From an uncultured Clostridia bacterium (lineage in GTDB: Bacteria > Bacillota > Clostridia > Oscillospirales > Butyricicoccaceae), in the NCBI GenBank assembly GCA_910586575.1, contig CAJUJQ010000020.1, positions 1-32,922 of the forward strand: a DNA stretch of 32,922 nt. The letters are read 5' to 3'. The notes under the pieces were generated by a model. That model was not told the DNA's origin. It saw only the letters and a list, made by a program, of their open reading frames with translations, and did no database searches. A program made the translations under genes and the position numbers. Shown here piece by piece: positions 8,121-15,166 of the stretch (within the stretch, counting starts at the first letter, position 1; each line of letters starts with the position of its first letter).

Positions 8121-8440
8121 AAAAGCCAAGTGCGGTATCCCTCCCGGCATTATGGGGACCGGTACGATACACAGCACTTTCGGAACTGCACGGGGATACC
8201 TGACCGCTTTGTTTTCCCCCGCGGTTCCCGAATCCGGTGATGGAAGATACACGGCAATGCCGTTCTGAGAAATGATGAAGGAGAAATGGTTCGTTCCGCG
8301 CCTTTTACAGCGTGGTGTCGGGAATTAAGGTTGCCCGCATGGGGGCGGCTTGTTTTCCCGTACCCCTGACGGCACGGGCTGGATCATTTTTTCTCTTTGC
8401 CGCTGGTCTGTCATGACGAGATACGAAAAAGGAGGGTAAT
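8121..8440 (+). promoter_or_regulatory. Long structured 5' leader of the sugar transporter operon
   Basis: A non-coding leader of about 320 nt. A perfect 8-bp long-range stem (GGTATCCC 8134-8141 with GGGATACC 8193-8200) encloses about 50 nt. An ACGGC-AAT-GCCGT hairpin follows at about 8251-8263, and a CCCGT/ACGGG hairpin near 8357-8380 is followed by a T-rich stretch (ATTTTTTCTC). A GGAGGG ribosome binding site precedes the ATG at 8441. It does not match any riboswitch class I can recall in detail. It could be a cis-regulatory RNA or simply an untranslated leader with an attenuator-like hairpin. Confidence 0.45.
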
Positions 8441-9934
8441 ATGTCGGAATTTATTCTGGAAATGAACCACATCGCCAAAAGCTTCCCCGGCGTCAAGGTA
8501 CTCGACGATGTGACGCTTCAGATCCGGCCCGGCGAGGTGCACGCGCTGATGGGCGAAAACGGCGCGGGCAAGTCAACGCTCATGAAAATCCTCATGGGCA
8601 TTTACACTGCGGACGCGGGCGAAGTTGTTTTCGCCGGGGAGCGGCTGGAGCTGAAAAGCCCCCGCGAAGCCATGGACAAGGGCATCGCGATGATCCACCA
8701 GGAGCTGAACCCCATCCTCGACATGCAGGTGTTTGAAAACATCTACCTTGGACGCAGCCTGCGCACTTCGCTCGGGCTGGTGGACAACCGCTCCATGATC
8801 CGCGAAACCGATGCGCTGCTCCGGCAGCTCGGCATCGATATCCCGGCGACCGCCTATATGCGCGACCTCAGCGTCGCACAGTGCCAGCTGATTGAAATCG
8901 TCAAGGCGATTTCGATTTCCGCAAAGGTCATTGTGATGGACGAGCCGACTTCCGCCATCACCGACAAGGAGGTTGACACGCTGTTCACCCAGATCCGCAG
9001 GCTGCGGTCCGAGGGCGTGGCTATCATTTACATATCCCACAAAATGGATGAAATTTTCCAGATTTGTGATACCATCACCGTCCTGCGGGACGGCAAGTTC
9101 ATCGGCACGGACGCCGCCTCCAATATGACCAACGACCAGCTCATCCGCATGATGGTCGGCCGCGATATCACCGAGGTATTCCCCAAGGCCGACGCCGAAA
9201 TCGGCGGGGTCATCCTGGAAGCGAAGGGCATCACGCTTGGGCGGCGCGTGCGGGACGTCAGCTTCAGCCTGCGGCGCGGCGAGGTGCTCGGCATTGCCGG
9301 GCTGGTCGGCGCGGGACGCTCCGAGCTGGTCGAAACCATCTTCGGCGTCCGCCGCAAGGACGCGGGCGAGGTCTTTATCAACGGGCAAAAGGTCGATATC
9401 CGCACGCCCAAGGACGCAATCGTCCACAAAATGGCTCTTATCACCGAGGACCGGAAGTTCACCGGGCTGAACCTCTCCGGCACCGTTGCCGAGAATATCA
9501 CGCTGGTGCATCTGCCCCGGCTGTTCCGTAACGGGCTGATTGACCACCGTCTCGAAAAGCAGCTGTCCGACAAGTATATCGACGAGCTGTCAATTAAGAC
9601 GCCCTCTTCCAGCCAGCTGGTGGGCAACCTTTCGGGCGGCAACCAGCAGAAGGTGGTATTGGCAAAGTGGCTGCTCAGCGAGCCGGAAATCATCATTTTG
9701 GATGAGCCGACGCGCGGCATTGACGTTGGCGCGAAGCGCGATATTTACCTTCTGATCGGCGACCTTGTCAGGCAGGGCAAGGCAGTCATTGTCATTTCCT
9801 CGGAAATCCCGGAGGTCATGGGCCTGTCCGACCGCATCCTCGTCATGGCGGAAGGCCGCCTCACCGGCGAGGTTGCGCGCCCCGATTTTTCCCAGGAAAC
9901 CATTATGACCTATGCGGCTAAGTTTGGAGAGTGA
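8441..9934 (+). CDS. Ribose-type sugar ABC transporter, ATP-binding protein (RbsA/MglA family)
   Basis: A 497-residue tandem ATPase that powers a CUT2-family sugar importer. Cassette 1 has Walker A GENGAGKST at residues 38-46, the degenerate signature LSVAQCQLIEI and Walker B VIVMDEPTSA. Cassette 2 has the altered Walker A GLVGAGRS (287-294, with R instead of K, normal for RbsA/MglA), signature LSGGNQQK and Walker B IIILDEPTRGID. Length is normal for the family. It is first in the operon, with the permease starting 5 nt after its stop codon. CUT2 systems carry ribose, galactose, xylose, autoinducer-2, inositol or nucleosides. No catabolic gene is linked here, so the substrate is open. Confidence 0.95.
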   Translation: MSEFILEMNHIAKSFPGVKVLDDVTLQIRPGEVHALMGENGAGKSTLMKILMGIYTADAGEVVFAGERLELKSPREAMDKGIAMIHQELNPILDMQVFENIYLGRSLRTSLGLVDNRSMIRETDALLRQLGIDIPATAYMRDLSVAQCQLIEIVKAISISAKVIVMDEPTSAITDKEVDTLFTQIRRLRSEGVAIIYISHKMDEIFQICDTITVLRDGKFIGTDAASNMTNDQLIRMMVGRDITEVFPKADAEIGGVILEAKGITLGRRVRDVSFSLRRGEVLGIAGLVGAGRSELVETIFGVRRKDAGEVFINGQKVDIRTPKDAIVHKMALITEDRKFTGLNLSGTVAENITLVHLPRLFRNGLIDHRLEKQLSDKYIDELSIKTPSSSQLVGNLSGGNQQKVVLAKWLLSEPEIIILDEPTRGIDVGAKRDIYLLIGDLVRQGKAVIVISSEIPEVMGLSDRILVMAEGRLTGEVARPDFSQETIMTYAAKFGE

Positions 9935-9939
9935 GAGCT

Positions 9940-10923
9940 ATGACCAAGAAAAAATTCAGCGCCGGCGCCTTCAAGGACCTCGGCCTTGTGATTGTATTCC
10001 TTCTGCTGGTGGCAGTGCTGGCGGTGGCCTCTGGCGGCACGTTTGTCAAAGGCTCCAATATCATCAACATTCTGAAACAGACGGCGGTCAACGGCATCCT
10101 TGCCATGGGCATGACCTTCGTCATTATCTCGAATGGCATCGACCTTTCGGTCGGCTCGACCGTCGGCCTGACCGGCGTCATCGCCTGCATGCTGGCGCAC
10201 CCGATGGAAGCCGGTGCCGTCGAAGGCGCGGCGCAGTACCCTCTGCTCGTCCCGATTTTGGCGGCGCTTGTGGTCGGCGCGCTGGTCGGCCTGTTTAACG
10301 GCTTTGGCATCGCTTACGGCGGCATCCCGCCCTTTATCGTCACGCTTGGCTCGATGAGCATCGTGCGCGGGCTTGCGCTTGTCATTTCCAAAGGGTCCCC
10401 GGTTTACGACGTGACCAGCCGTTTTGAGGCAATCGCTTCCATTAAGCTGTTCGGCGGCTTCCCGATTCTCGCGCTGTATTTAATTATTGTGGTCGCAATC
10501 AGTGCGTTTGTCCTGCAAAAAACCGTCTTTGGGCGCAATGTTTACGCCATCGGCGGCAATGAAACAGCGGCGTCGGTTTCCGGACTGAACGTCAAGCGCC
10601 TGCGTGTGATTGTGTACACCATCGCCGGGACGCTGGCAGGGCTGTGCGGCCTGCTGGTCGCCTCGCGCACCATCACCGGCGCGCCTACCGCCGGGCAGAG
10701 CTACGAAATGGACGCCATCGCGGCAGCGGTTATCGGCGGCGTTTCGATGTCGGGCGGCGCGGGGAAATGGCACGGCGTTGTAATTGGCGCGCTGATGATT
10801 TCGGTGATTGCAAACGGCCTGGATATTATGCGCATTTCGTCCAACTATCAGCAGATTATTAAGGGCTTTATCATTATTTTCGCGGTATTGATGGATATCA
10901 GGGGCAAGGGGAAAAAGAATTGA
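9940..10923 (+). CDS. Ribose-type sugar ABC transporter, permease (RbsC family)
   Basis: A 327-residue integral membrane permease of the CUT2/BPD_transp_2 family. The ATG at 9940 has GGAG 10 nt upstream inside the end of the ATPase gene. Family-typical segments include GMTFVIISNGIDLSVGS (about residues 60-76), GIPPFIVTLGSMSIVRG (about 128-144) and FGRNVYAIGGNETAA (about 190-205, a cytoplasmic loop). About eight to ten membrane spans are visible. It pairs with the ATPase and the binding lipoprotein of the same operon. Substrate is unknown. Confidence 0.93.
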   Translation: MTKKKFSAGAFKDLGLVIVFLLLVAVLAVASGGTFVKGSNIINILKQTAVNGILAMGMTFVIISNGIDLSVGSTVGLTGVIACMLAHPMEAGAVEGAAQYPLLVPILAALVVGALVGLFNGFGIAYGGIPPFIVTLGSMSIVRGLALVISKGSPVYDVTSRFEAIASIKLFGGFPILALYLIIVVAISAFVLQKTVFGRNVYAIGGNETAASVSGLNVKRLRVIVYTIAGTLAGLCGLLVASRTITGAPTAGQSYEMDAIAAAVIGGVSMSGGAGKWHGVVIGALMISVIANGLDIMRISSNYQQIIKGFIIIFAVLMDIRGKGKKN

Positions 10924-11000
10924 CCCTTTCCCGTTGATATACGGCAGCGCCGTGCCGTGCGGTGCGGTACTGTCAAAAAATTTTCAGGAGGAATTTGAAA

Positions 11001-12008
11001 ATGAAGAAGAGAATCCTTGCTATGCTTCTGGCATCCCTGATGTGCCTGAGCCTGGCGGCCTGCGGCGGCGACAGCGCAGCAGACAACGGCTCCGCAAATG
11101 ACACCCCGGCAGACACCGGCGCGGACGCGCCCGCTGAGGGCGACGGCGGCAGCGAAGGCGGCGCTTCCTACAAGATTGCGCTGCTGATGAGCCACCAGAC
11201 GAACGCGTTCACGAACGCGGTTTCGGCGGGCGCGCGCGCCAAGGGCGAAGAGCTTGGCGTGGAAGTCGAAGTCTTTGACGGCAACCAGGACCAGGCGACC
11301 CAGAATTCCCAGCTTGAGCAGTGCCTGAACCAGGGCTATAACGGCATCCTGGTCGAGCCTGTCACCGTGGACGGCATTGCCCCGGCGGTCAAGGAAGCCA
11401 ACGAGCAGGGCATCCCGGTGATGACCGTTGTACAGAAGATGACCCAGCAGGACTTGGCGGTTGCTTACCGCGGCGGCAACGACGCGAACGCGGGCCGTCT
11501 CCAGATGGAAAAGGCGGTCGAAATGCTGGGCGGCAAGGGCAATATCGCGCTGCTGTACGGCCCGATGGGTTCCGACGGCCAGCTGATCCGCAAGGAAGGC
11601 TATGACGCTGTGCTTGCGGACAACCCGGATGTGCAGGTTGTCTTTGAGGAGACCGCGAACTGGGTGACCGAGGAAGCGCTGAGCCTGGTGGAAACCTGGC
11701 TTTCCACCGGCACCGAGATTAACGCCATCGTTGCGCAGAACGACAGCATGGCGCTCGGCGCACAGAAGGCGATCGAGGACGCGGGCAAACAGGACGATAT
11801 CCTGGTATTCGGCGTTGACGCGGTAGACGATGCAATCGCGGCGATCGCGGCAGGCCGCCTTGACGGCACGGTATCGCAGGATGCCTCCGGCCAGGGCGCG
11901 CTGGGCGTGGAAACCATGGTCAGCTACCTGAACGGCGAAGAGGTTGAGCCGGAAGCCTTCACTGAGTGCATCTGGATTGATTCCTCTAACGCTGCGGATT
12001 ACCAGTAA
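11001..12008 (+). CDS. Sugar ABC transporter substrate-binding lipoprotein (RbsB-like)
   Basis: A 335-residue lipoprotein of the periplasmic-binding-protein type 1 fold, anchored outside the membrane to deliver sugar to the permease. The start is fixed by CAGGAGG ahead of the ATG at 11001. The signal peptide ends in a lipobox with the acylated cysteine at C21 (LAAC), followed by a Gly/Ser/Asp-rich tether (about 22-52) and then the KIALLMSHQTNAFTNAV start of the binding domain. Later landmarks are GILVEPVT and IVAQNDSMALGA. The order ATPase-permease-binding protein has the binding protein last, as in many Gram-positive ribose-type operons. Confidence 0.93.
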   Translation: MKKRILAMLLASLMCLSLAACGGDSAADNGSANDTPADTGADAPAEGDGGSEGGASYKIALLMSHQTNAFTNAVSAGARAKGEELGVEVEVFDGNQDQATQNSQLEQCLNQGYNGILVEPVTVDGIAPAVKEANEQGIPVMTVVQKMTQQDLAVAYRGGNDANAGRLQMEKAVEMLGGKGNIALLYGPMGSDGQLIRKEGYDAVLADNPDVQVVFEETANWVTEEALSLVETWLSTGTEINAIVAQNDSMALGAQKAIEDAGKQDDILVFGVDAVDDAIAAIAAGRLDGTVSQDASGQGALGVETMVSYLNGEEVEPEAFTECIWIDSSNAADYQ

Positions 12009-12057
12009 TCCATCATCCCGGCGGACATCGGGAAGCTGTTAAATAGCTGCATAAAAA

Positions 12058-12098
12058 GGACGGGCTGTATCCTTTCTTGGGGTACAGTCCGTCTTTTT
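12058..12098 (+). terminator. Terminator of the sugar transporter operon
   Basis: GACGGGCTGTATCC and GGGTACAGTCCGTC form a stem of about 14 bp with wobble pairs, followed by TTTTTAT. Confidence 0.85.
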
Positions 12099-12168
12099 AT
12101 GATGTGCAATCGACAAGCGCGGGCAAATGATGTACAACCAGAGGAACACATCAAGGAAAACCGCATTT

Positions 12169-12800
12169 ATGAACTCCATCCTGACATTCAAACAAATTGA
12201 TGCCTATGGCAGGCATCTCCGGGACGAGGAGCGCGCCCCGGCAAATATCTGCATGGCCGCGGGTGTTCCGCGCGTGGCTGGGAGAGCGGGCGCTGACGCG
12301 GAAAACCGCTGTACAGTGGAAGGACGAGCTGCTGGAAGGTGGCCTGTCGCCCGCGACGTAAATGTAATGCTGTCGGCGCTGAACGGCCTGTGCAGCTTCC
12401 TCGGGATGCCGGAGCGCCGGGTGCGTTTCTTAAAGGTACAGCGGCGGGTATTCCGCGACGCGTCGCGGGAGCTGACGCAGGCGGAATACGCCCGACTGCT
12501 GGATACCGCCGCGCGGCAGAGGGGCAGGACTGGCCAGCCCTGCTGATGGAAAGCATCTGCGCAACTGGCGTCCGGGTATCCGGGGTGCGGTATCTGACCG
12601 TGGAAGCGGCGGCGGCAGGCCGCGCGACCGTGACCAACAAGGGCAAAACGCGGGAAATTCTGCTGCCCGCGAAGCTGTGCCGCAAGCTGCTGAAGCACGC
12701 CAAAAAGAAAGAACCGCCTCGGGCGCGGTATTCCGTGCCAAAGACGGTTCGGTGATGACGCGGTATCAAATTTGGAAGGTGTTAGTCGGGAAATTAGGAC
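12169..12800 (+). pseudogene. Decayed tyrosine recombinase/phage integrase
   Basis: The remains of a tyrosine-type site-specific recombinase of about 270 residues, now spread over three frames. From the ATG at 12169 (AAGGAAAA upstream) the N-terminal SAM-like domain begins (TFKQIDAYGRHLRDEERAP). The frame shifts near 12235-12260, continues as RAWLGERALTRKTAVQWKDEL, and shifts again near 12357, where one lost G turns an expected GCG-ACG-GTA into ACG-TAA. It resumes as VMLSALNGLCSFLGMPERR, shifts near 12530 into LLMESICATGVRVS and KGKTREILLP, and shifts once more near 12715 into SGAVFRAKDGSVMTR. The frame is lost about 12800, before the catalytic HxxR, His and Tyr. It cannot be functional. Intact relatives mobilise integrative elements in Clostridia. 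Confidence 0.8.
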
Positions 12801-12827
12801 TTAAGACTATAAATGAGCGATGGAATG

Positions 12828-12836
12828 TGGTATAAT
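12828..12836 (+). promoter_or_regulatory. Extended -10 promoter of the IS1595-type relic
   Basis: TGG-TATAAT (12828-12836) precedes the transposase fragment; no good -35 is visible. It may still drive transcription into the relic region. Confidence 0.4.
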
Positions 12837-12867
12837 AGGGGCAACAGAAGCAGGAAGGATGATAGAG

Positions 12868-13222
12868 ATGGCACGGCAGGAACTTCAAGCAGCAATAGAG
12901 GAACTTAACGCATATCAAATAGAGCAAATCACCGCATATTCGCATCAGTCTGTCGATTCATGGGTAACGGTAATAGAAGATACGTTGTCACTCAGACCAC
13001 TGGATAAAACTGCCAAGAAAATCGGAGTATGTCATGAAACCGCATTCAATATGCGCCACAAACGCCTTGCTTTTCTGGAAGCTATGATGGAATTGGAGGA
13101 CAGTTTGGATGAACTGGTTGAGGCAGATGAAACCTATGCTGGTGATGCGGTATCTGCAACAGAATACACATTCCGTTGCAGCGACAGGAGAAAGGGCGAA
13201 ATATTCAATGCGGCACTCGACA
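12868..13222 (+). pseudogene. Truncated IS1595/ISXO2-type transposase
   Basis: An N-terminal fragment of a DDE transposase of the IS1595 (ISXO2-like) type. The start at 12868 follows AGGAAGG. Visible parts are the helix-turn-helix region (LRPLDKTAKKIGVCHETAFNMR, split by the reader at the first helix) and the onset of the catalytic domain, ELVEADETY, where the first catalytic Asp lies. After about residue 90 the similarity stops, and the DNA passes into an unrelated AP2/HNH-type scrap by about 13226. The second and third catalytic residues are absent, so it cannot transpose. Its GC content is lower than its surroundings, consistent with transfer. Confidence 0.72.
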
Positions 13223-13225
13223 AAA

Positions 13226-13390
13226 AAACTGGATTTGACTGGAGAAAAATATGGCAGGCTGACTGTACTCACCCCGGCAGAAAACATCGGCAGGCGCACC
13301 GCGTGGCTCTGCCGATGCGAATGTGGCAAAGAAACTGTTGTTTTGACATCCCGGCTCCGCTCCGGGCACACCAAAAGCTGTGGCTGCGCT
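13226..13390 (+). pseudogene. Scrap of a phage AP2/HNH-type endonuclease gene
   Basis: A 55-codon fragment reading KLDLTGEKYGRLTV, then RRTAWLCRCECGKE, then LRSGHTKSCGC. This is the N-terminal zinc-ribbon-like block found in phage and homing-type AP2/HNH endonucleases ('DLTGxRFGRLTV...CxCGN...SCGC'). It has no start codon of its own, no nuclease domain, and is wedged between the IS1595-type fragment and the broken end of the IS3 relic. Assignment rests on the spaced Cys pairs and the DLTG..GRL motif. Confidence 0.65.
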
Positions 13391-13392
13391 TT

Positions 13393-14155
13393 TCAGCACA
13401 CAGTCCGGCCCGCATATTGTCGTCCATAGCCAATCCGAGAACGCTGAGATCGAAACAGTCGAAAATAGCCAAAACATGCGATTTCCCGTCTTTTGCTTTG
13501 ATTTCTGTAATATCTGTAACGCATTTTTCCAGCGGCTTCTCCGCGAAAAAGTCCCGTTTTAACGGGTCATCCGACGTTCTGGCTTTCCAATCTTCCTTTG
13601 TGATGCTGTTGGGCCTGCGTTTCGGGCGATGGATCAGCCCCAGATGTTTCATGATCCGGTAAACCGTCCGTTCGCTGGGAATCGTAATCCCTTCCGGCTG
13701 CTTCAGGGTCAGTGCCTGGTACATCCGCCTGCGTCCATATGTATCATTGAATACATCCTCTTCGAGGATCTCCAGAATGGCATCCGCCAGGCCCTGGTAC
13801 TTCCAGGGACGGTTTTGCCGGGTAAGATACTGATAATGCCCTTGTCGGCTTACTTCCAGAACTCGGCAACACATTGCAAGCTTCCCTTTTTCCACGCCGC
13901 CGGATCTCTTTTTCCTGTACCTTGACCTGCTTGCGCAGTACCGCCAGTTCCTCTGCCAAACGCATCGCTGGATCGGGTATATGCGTACCGGCGCCGAGGT
14001 CCAAACGCCCCTCCCGCACCGCCCTCATCCTCCCATACAGCGTATCTGTCGGAACCCAAAGTTCCTTCGCCGCCTTTCCCGCGCCGATCTCTCTGGCCAG
14101 CTTCACTGCCTGACCTTGTATTCTTTCTCATACTTCCTCTGATCCTTCGCCATTC
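13393..14155 (-). pseudogene. IS3-family transposase relic (orfA-orfB, truncated)
   Basis: The leftward remains of both IS3 transposase frames. OrfA starts at 14155 (MAKDQRKYEKEYKV), suffers a frameshift near 14105, and continues as VKLAREIGAGKAAKEL and DTLYGRM with the leucine-zipper-like AEELAVLRKQVKVQEKEI part. Its end and the start of OrfB are deleted: the frame jumps near 13895 to EKGKLAMCCRVLEVSRQGHYQY. OrfB then shows the HTH_21-type segment (YGRRRMYQAL, IPSERTVYRIMKHLGL) and the first catalytic Asp in CVTDITEI and the second in AIFDCFDLSVLG. The third (Glu) is missing because the gene breaks at about 13393 against the AP2/HNH scrap. Not functional. Confidence 0.85.
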
Positions 14156-14209
14156 CTGACACCTTCCTTTTCGTTGATTATACTTCTTTTCCGTGAGTAG
14201 AAGGTGTCA
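13393..14209 (-). mobile_element. IS3-family element, left part only
   Basis: The element-like unit runs from a TGACACCTTC end at 14209 (TG start as in IS3 ends) to the break at about 13393. The opposite terminal repeat is not present in the window. A second copy of the same 10-mer in inverse orientation (TGACACCTTC, 14157-14166) lies just before orfA, flanking a TATAAT (minus strand, 14177-14182). Confidence 0.6.
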
Positions 14210-14219
14210 ACTTTATTTA

Positions 14220-14360
14220 TACAACATCGGCGTGCGCATTGACAATGTACAGCACAATACCGGGGGATATTACCAACACTATAAAAATCACGATAAATTG
14301 GTTCCCTGTGGGCTGCTGGACGCCGTCGGCTCGTATGGGTTGGAAACAGCCCGCCTGTAG
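14220..14360 (+). pseudogene. C-terminal remnant of an unidentified protein
   Basis: Right against the IS3 end there is an open frame of 46 codons ending in TAG, reading YNIGVRIDNVQHN, GGYYQHYKNHDKLVPCG, LLDAVGSYGLETARL. The composition looks like a real folded protein, not random translation, and it is open upstream to the IS border. I take it as the tail of a gene interrupted or deleted by the IS3 insertion. I do not recognise the family. Confidence 0.4.
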
Positions 14361-14410
14361 GAAAAATACCGCGAAAGACAGACGATGCTGATTCCTCCGC
14401 AGTATTTTTC
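14361..14410. terminator. Candidate bidirectional terminator
   Basis: GAAAAATACCGCG (14361-14373) pairs with CGCAGTATTTTTC (14398-14410) with one mismatch around a 24-nt loop. The A- and T-runs on both sides would work in either direction. It directly follows the gene remnant's stop codon, so it was probably that gene's terminator. Confidence 0.5.
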
Positions 14411-14411
14411 T

Positions 14412-14429
14412 GCTTACAATTTTGTAAGC
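14412..14429 (+). promoter_or_regulatory. Inverted repeat, Bce-like response-regulator operator
   Basis: GCTTACAA-TT-TTGTAAGC is a perfect 8-bp inverted repeat. It matches the TNACA-N4-TGTAA pattern described for BceR-type regulators (TTACA-ATTT-TGTAA, 14414-14427). Its centre lies about 47 bp before the expected start of transcription of the response-regulator gene, a position suited to activation. Confidence 0.55.
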
Positions 14430-14432
14430 CCC

Positions 14433-14461
14433 GTTCCAAGCGCCGCTGATTATGGTATAAT
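14433..14461 (+). promoter_or_regulatory. Extended -10 promoter of the two-component operon
   Basis: TGG-TATAAT (14453-14461) with only a weak -35 (GTTCCA at 14433-14438, 17 bp spacing). The weak -35 fits a promoter that depends on an activator bound at the inverted repeat just upstream. Confidence 0.6.
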
Positions 14462-14485
14462 AGCTACGAAAGGAGGCATGCCCCC

Positions 14486-15166
14486 ATGCCACATCTCCTG
14501 CTGCTCGAGGACGATTCCAGCCTGATTGACGGCCTTGCCTACGCCCTGCCGAAAAACGGCTTTTCGCTCGATATCGCCCGCACCCTCGCCGATGCGCGCA
14601 CACTGTTAAAATCACATACCTATGATTTGCTGCTGCTGGACGTGACCCTGCCGGACGGGACAGGCTTTTCCCTGTGCGAAGCCGTCCGCAGCGCTGGGGA
14701 CCCGACGCCGATTATTTTCCTGACCGCCTCCGACGAGGAACCCAACGTTATTCGCGGTCTGGACAGCGGCGCGGACGACTATATTACCAAGCCGTTCCGC
14801 CTGGGTGAGCTTTGCTCGCGTATCCGCGCCCGCCTGCGCCGCGTACCCGGGGAGGGGCTGCTCTGTTCGGGCGCGCTTTCCATCGACCGTCTCGCGGGGC
14901 GCGCCCTGCTGCGCGGCAGGCCGCTCGACCTGACCGCCGCCGAATACCGCCTGCTTTGCTTCCTGGTCAGCCACAGCGGGCAGACGCTCTCCCGCGCCGC
15001 GATTTTAGACGCGCTCTGGGACGGCCAGGGCAGCTTTGTGGACGATAATACGCTGTCGGTCTATATCCGCCGCCTGCGCGAAAAGGTCGAGGACGACCCC
15101 TCCCACCCGGAACATCTGCGGACCATCCGCGGCCTGGGCTACCAGTGGAAGGAGGCACAGCCGTGA
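14486..15166 (+). CDS. OmpR/PhoB-family response regulator
   Basis: A 226-residue DNA-binding response regulator. The receiver domain (about 1-118) has the acidic pair D9/D10, the phospho-acceptor D52 in LLLLDVTLPDGTG, the switch Thr in FLTAS and the KPF lysine. The C-terminal winged helix (about 128-224) carries LTAAEYRLLCFL, VDDNTLSVYIRRLREK and TIRGLGYQW. GAAAGGAGG precedes the ATG. It overlaps the kinase gene by a GTGA, so the pair is translationally coupled. The receiver and the operator upstream resemble the cell-envelope-stress (Bce/Van-like) group, but no ABC transporter target is linked. Confidence 0.92.
   Translation: MPHLLLLEDDSSLIDGLAYALPKNGFSLDIARTLADARTLLKSHTYDLLLLDVTLPDGTGFSLCEAVRSAGDPTPIIFLTASDEEPNVIRGLDSGADDYITKPFRLGELCSRIRARLRRVPGEGLLCSGALSIDRLAGRALLRGRPLDLTAAEYRLLCFLVSHSGQTLSRAAILDALWDGQGSFVDDNTLSVYIRRLREKVEDDPSHPEHLRTIRGLGYQWKEAQP

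Noticed and set aside
8240..8290. GGTGATGG...CTGA...ATGATG pattern in the transporter leader, looked at as a fluoride-type riboswitch
   Set aside because: The core pairing and spacing of the known class are not present; only short words agree.
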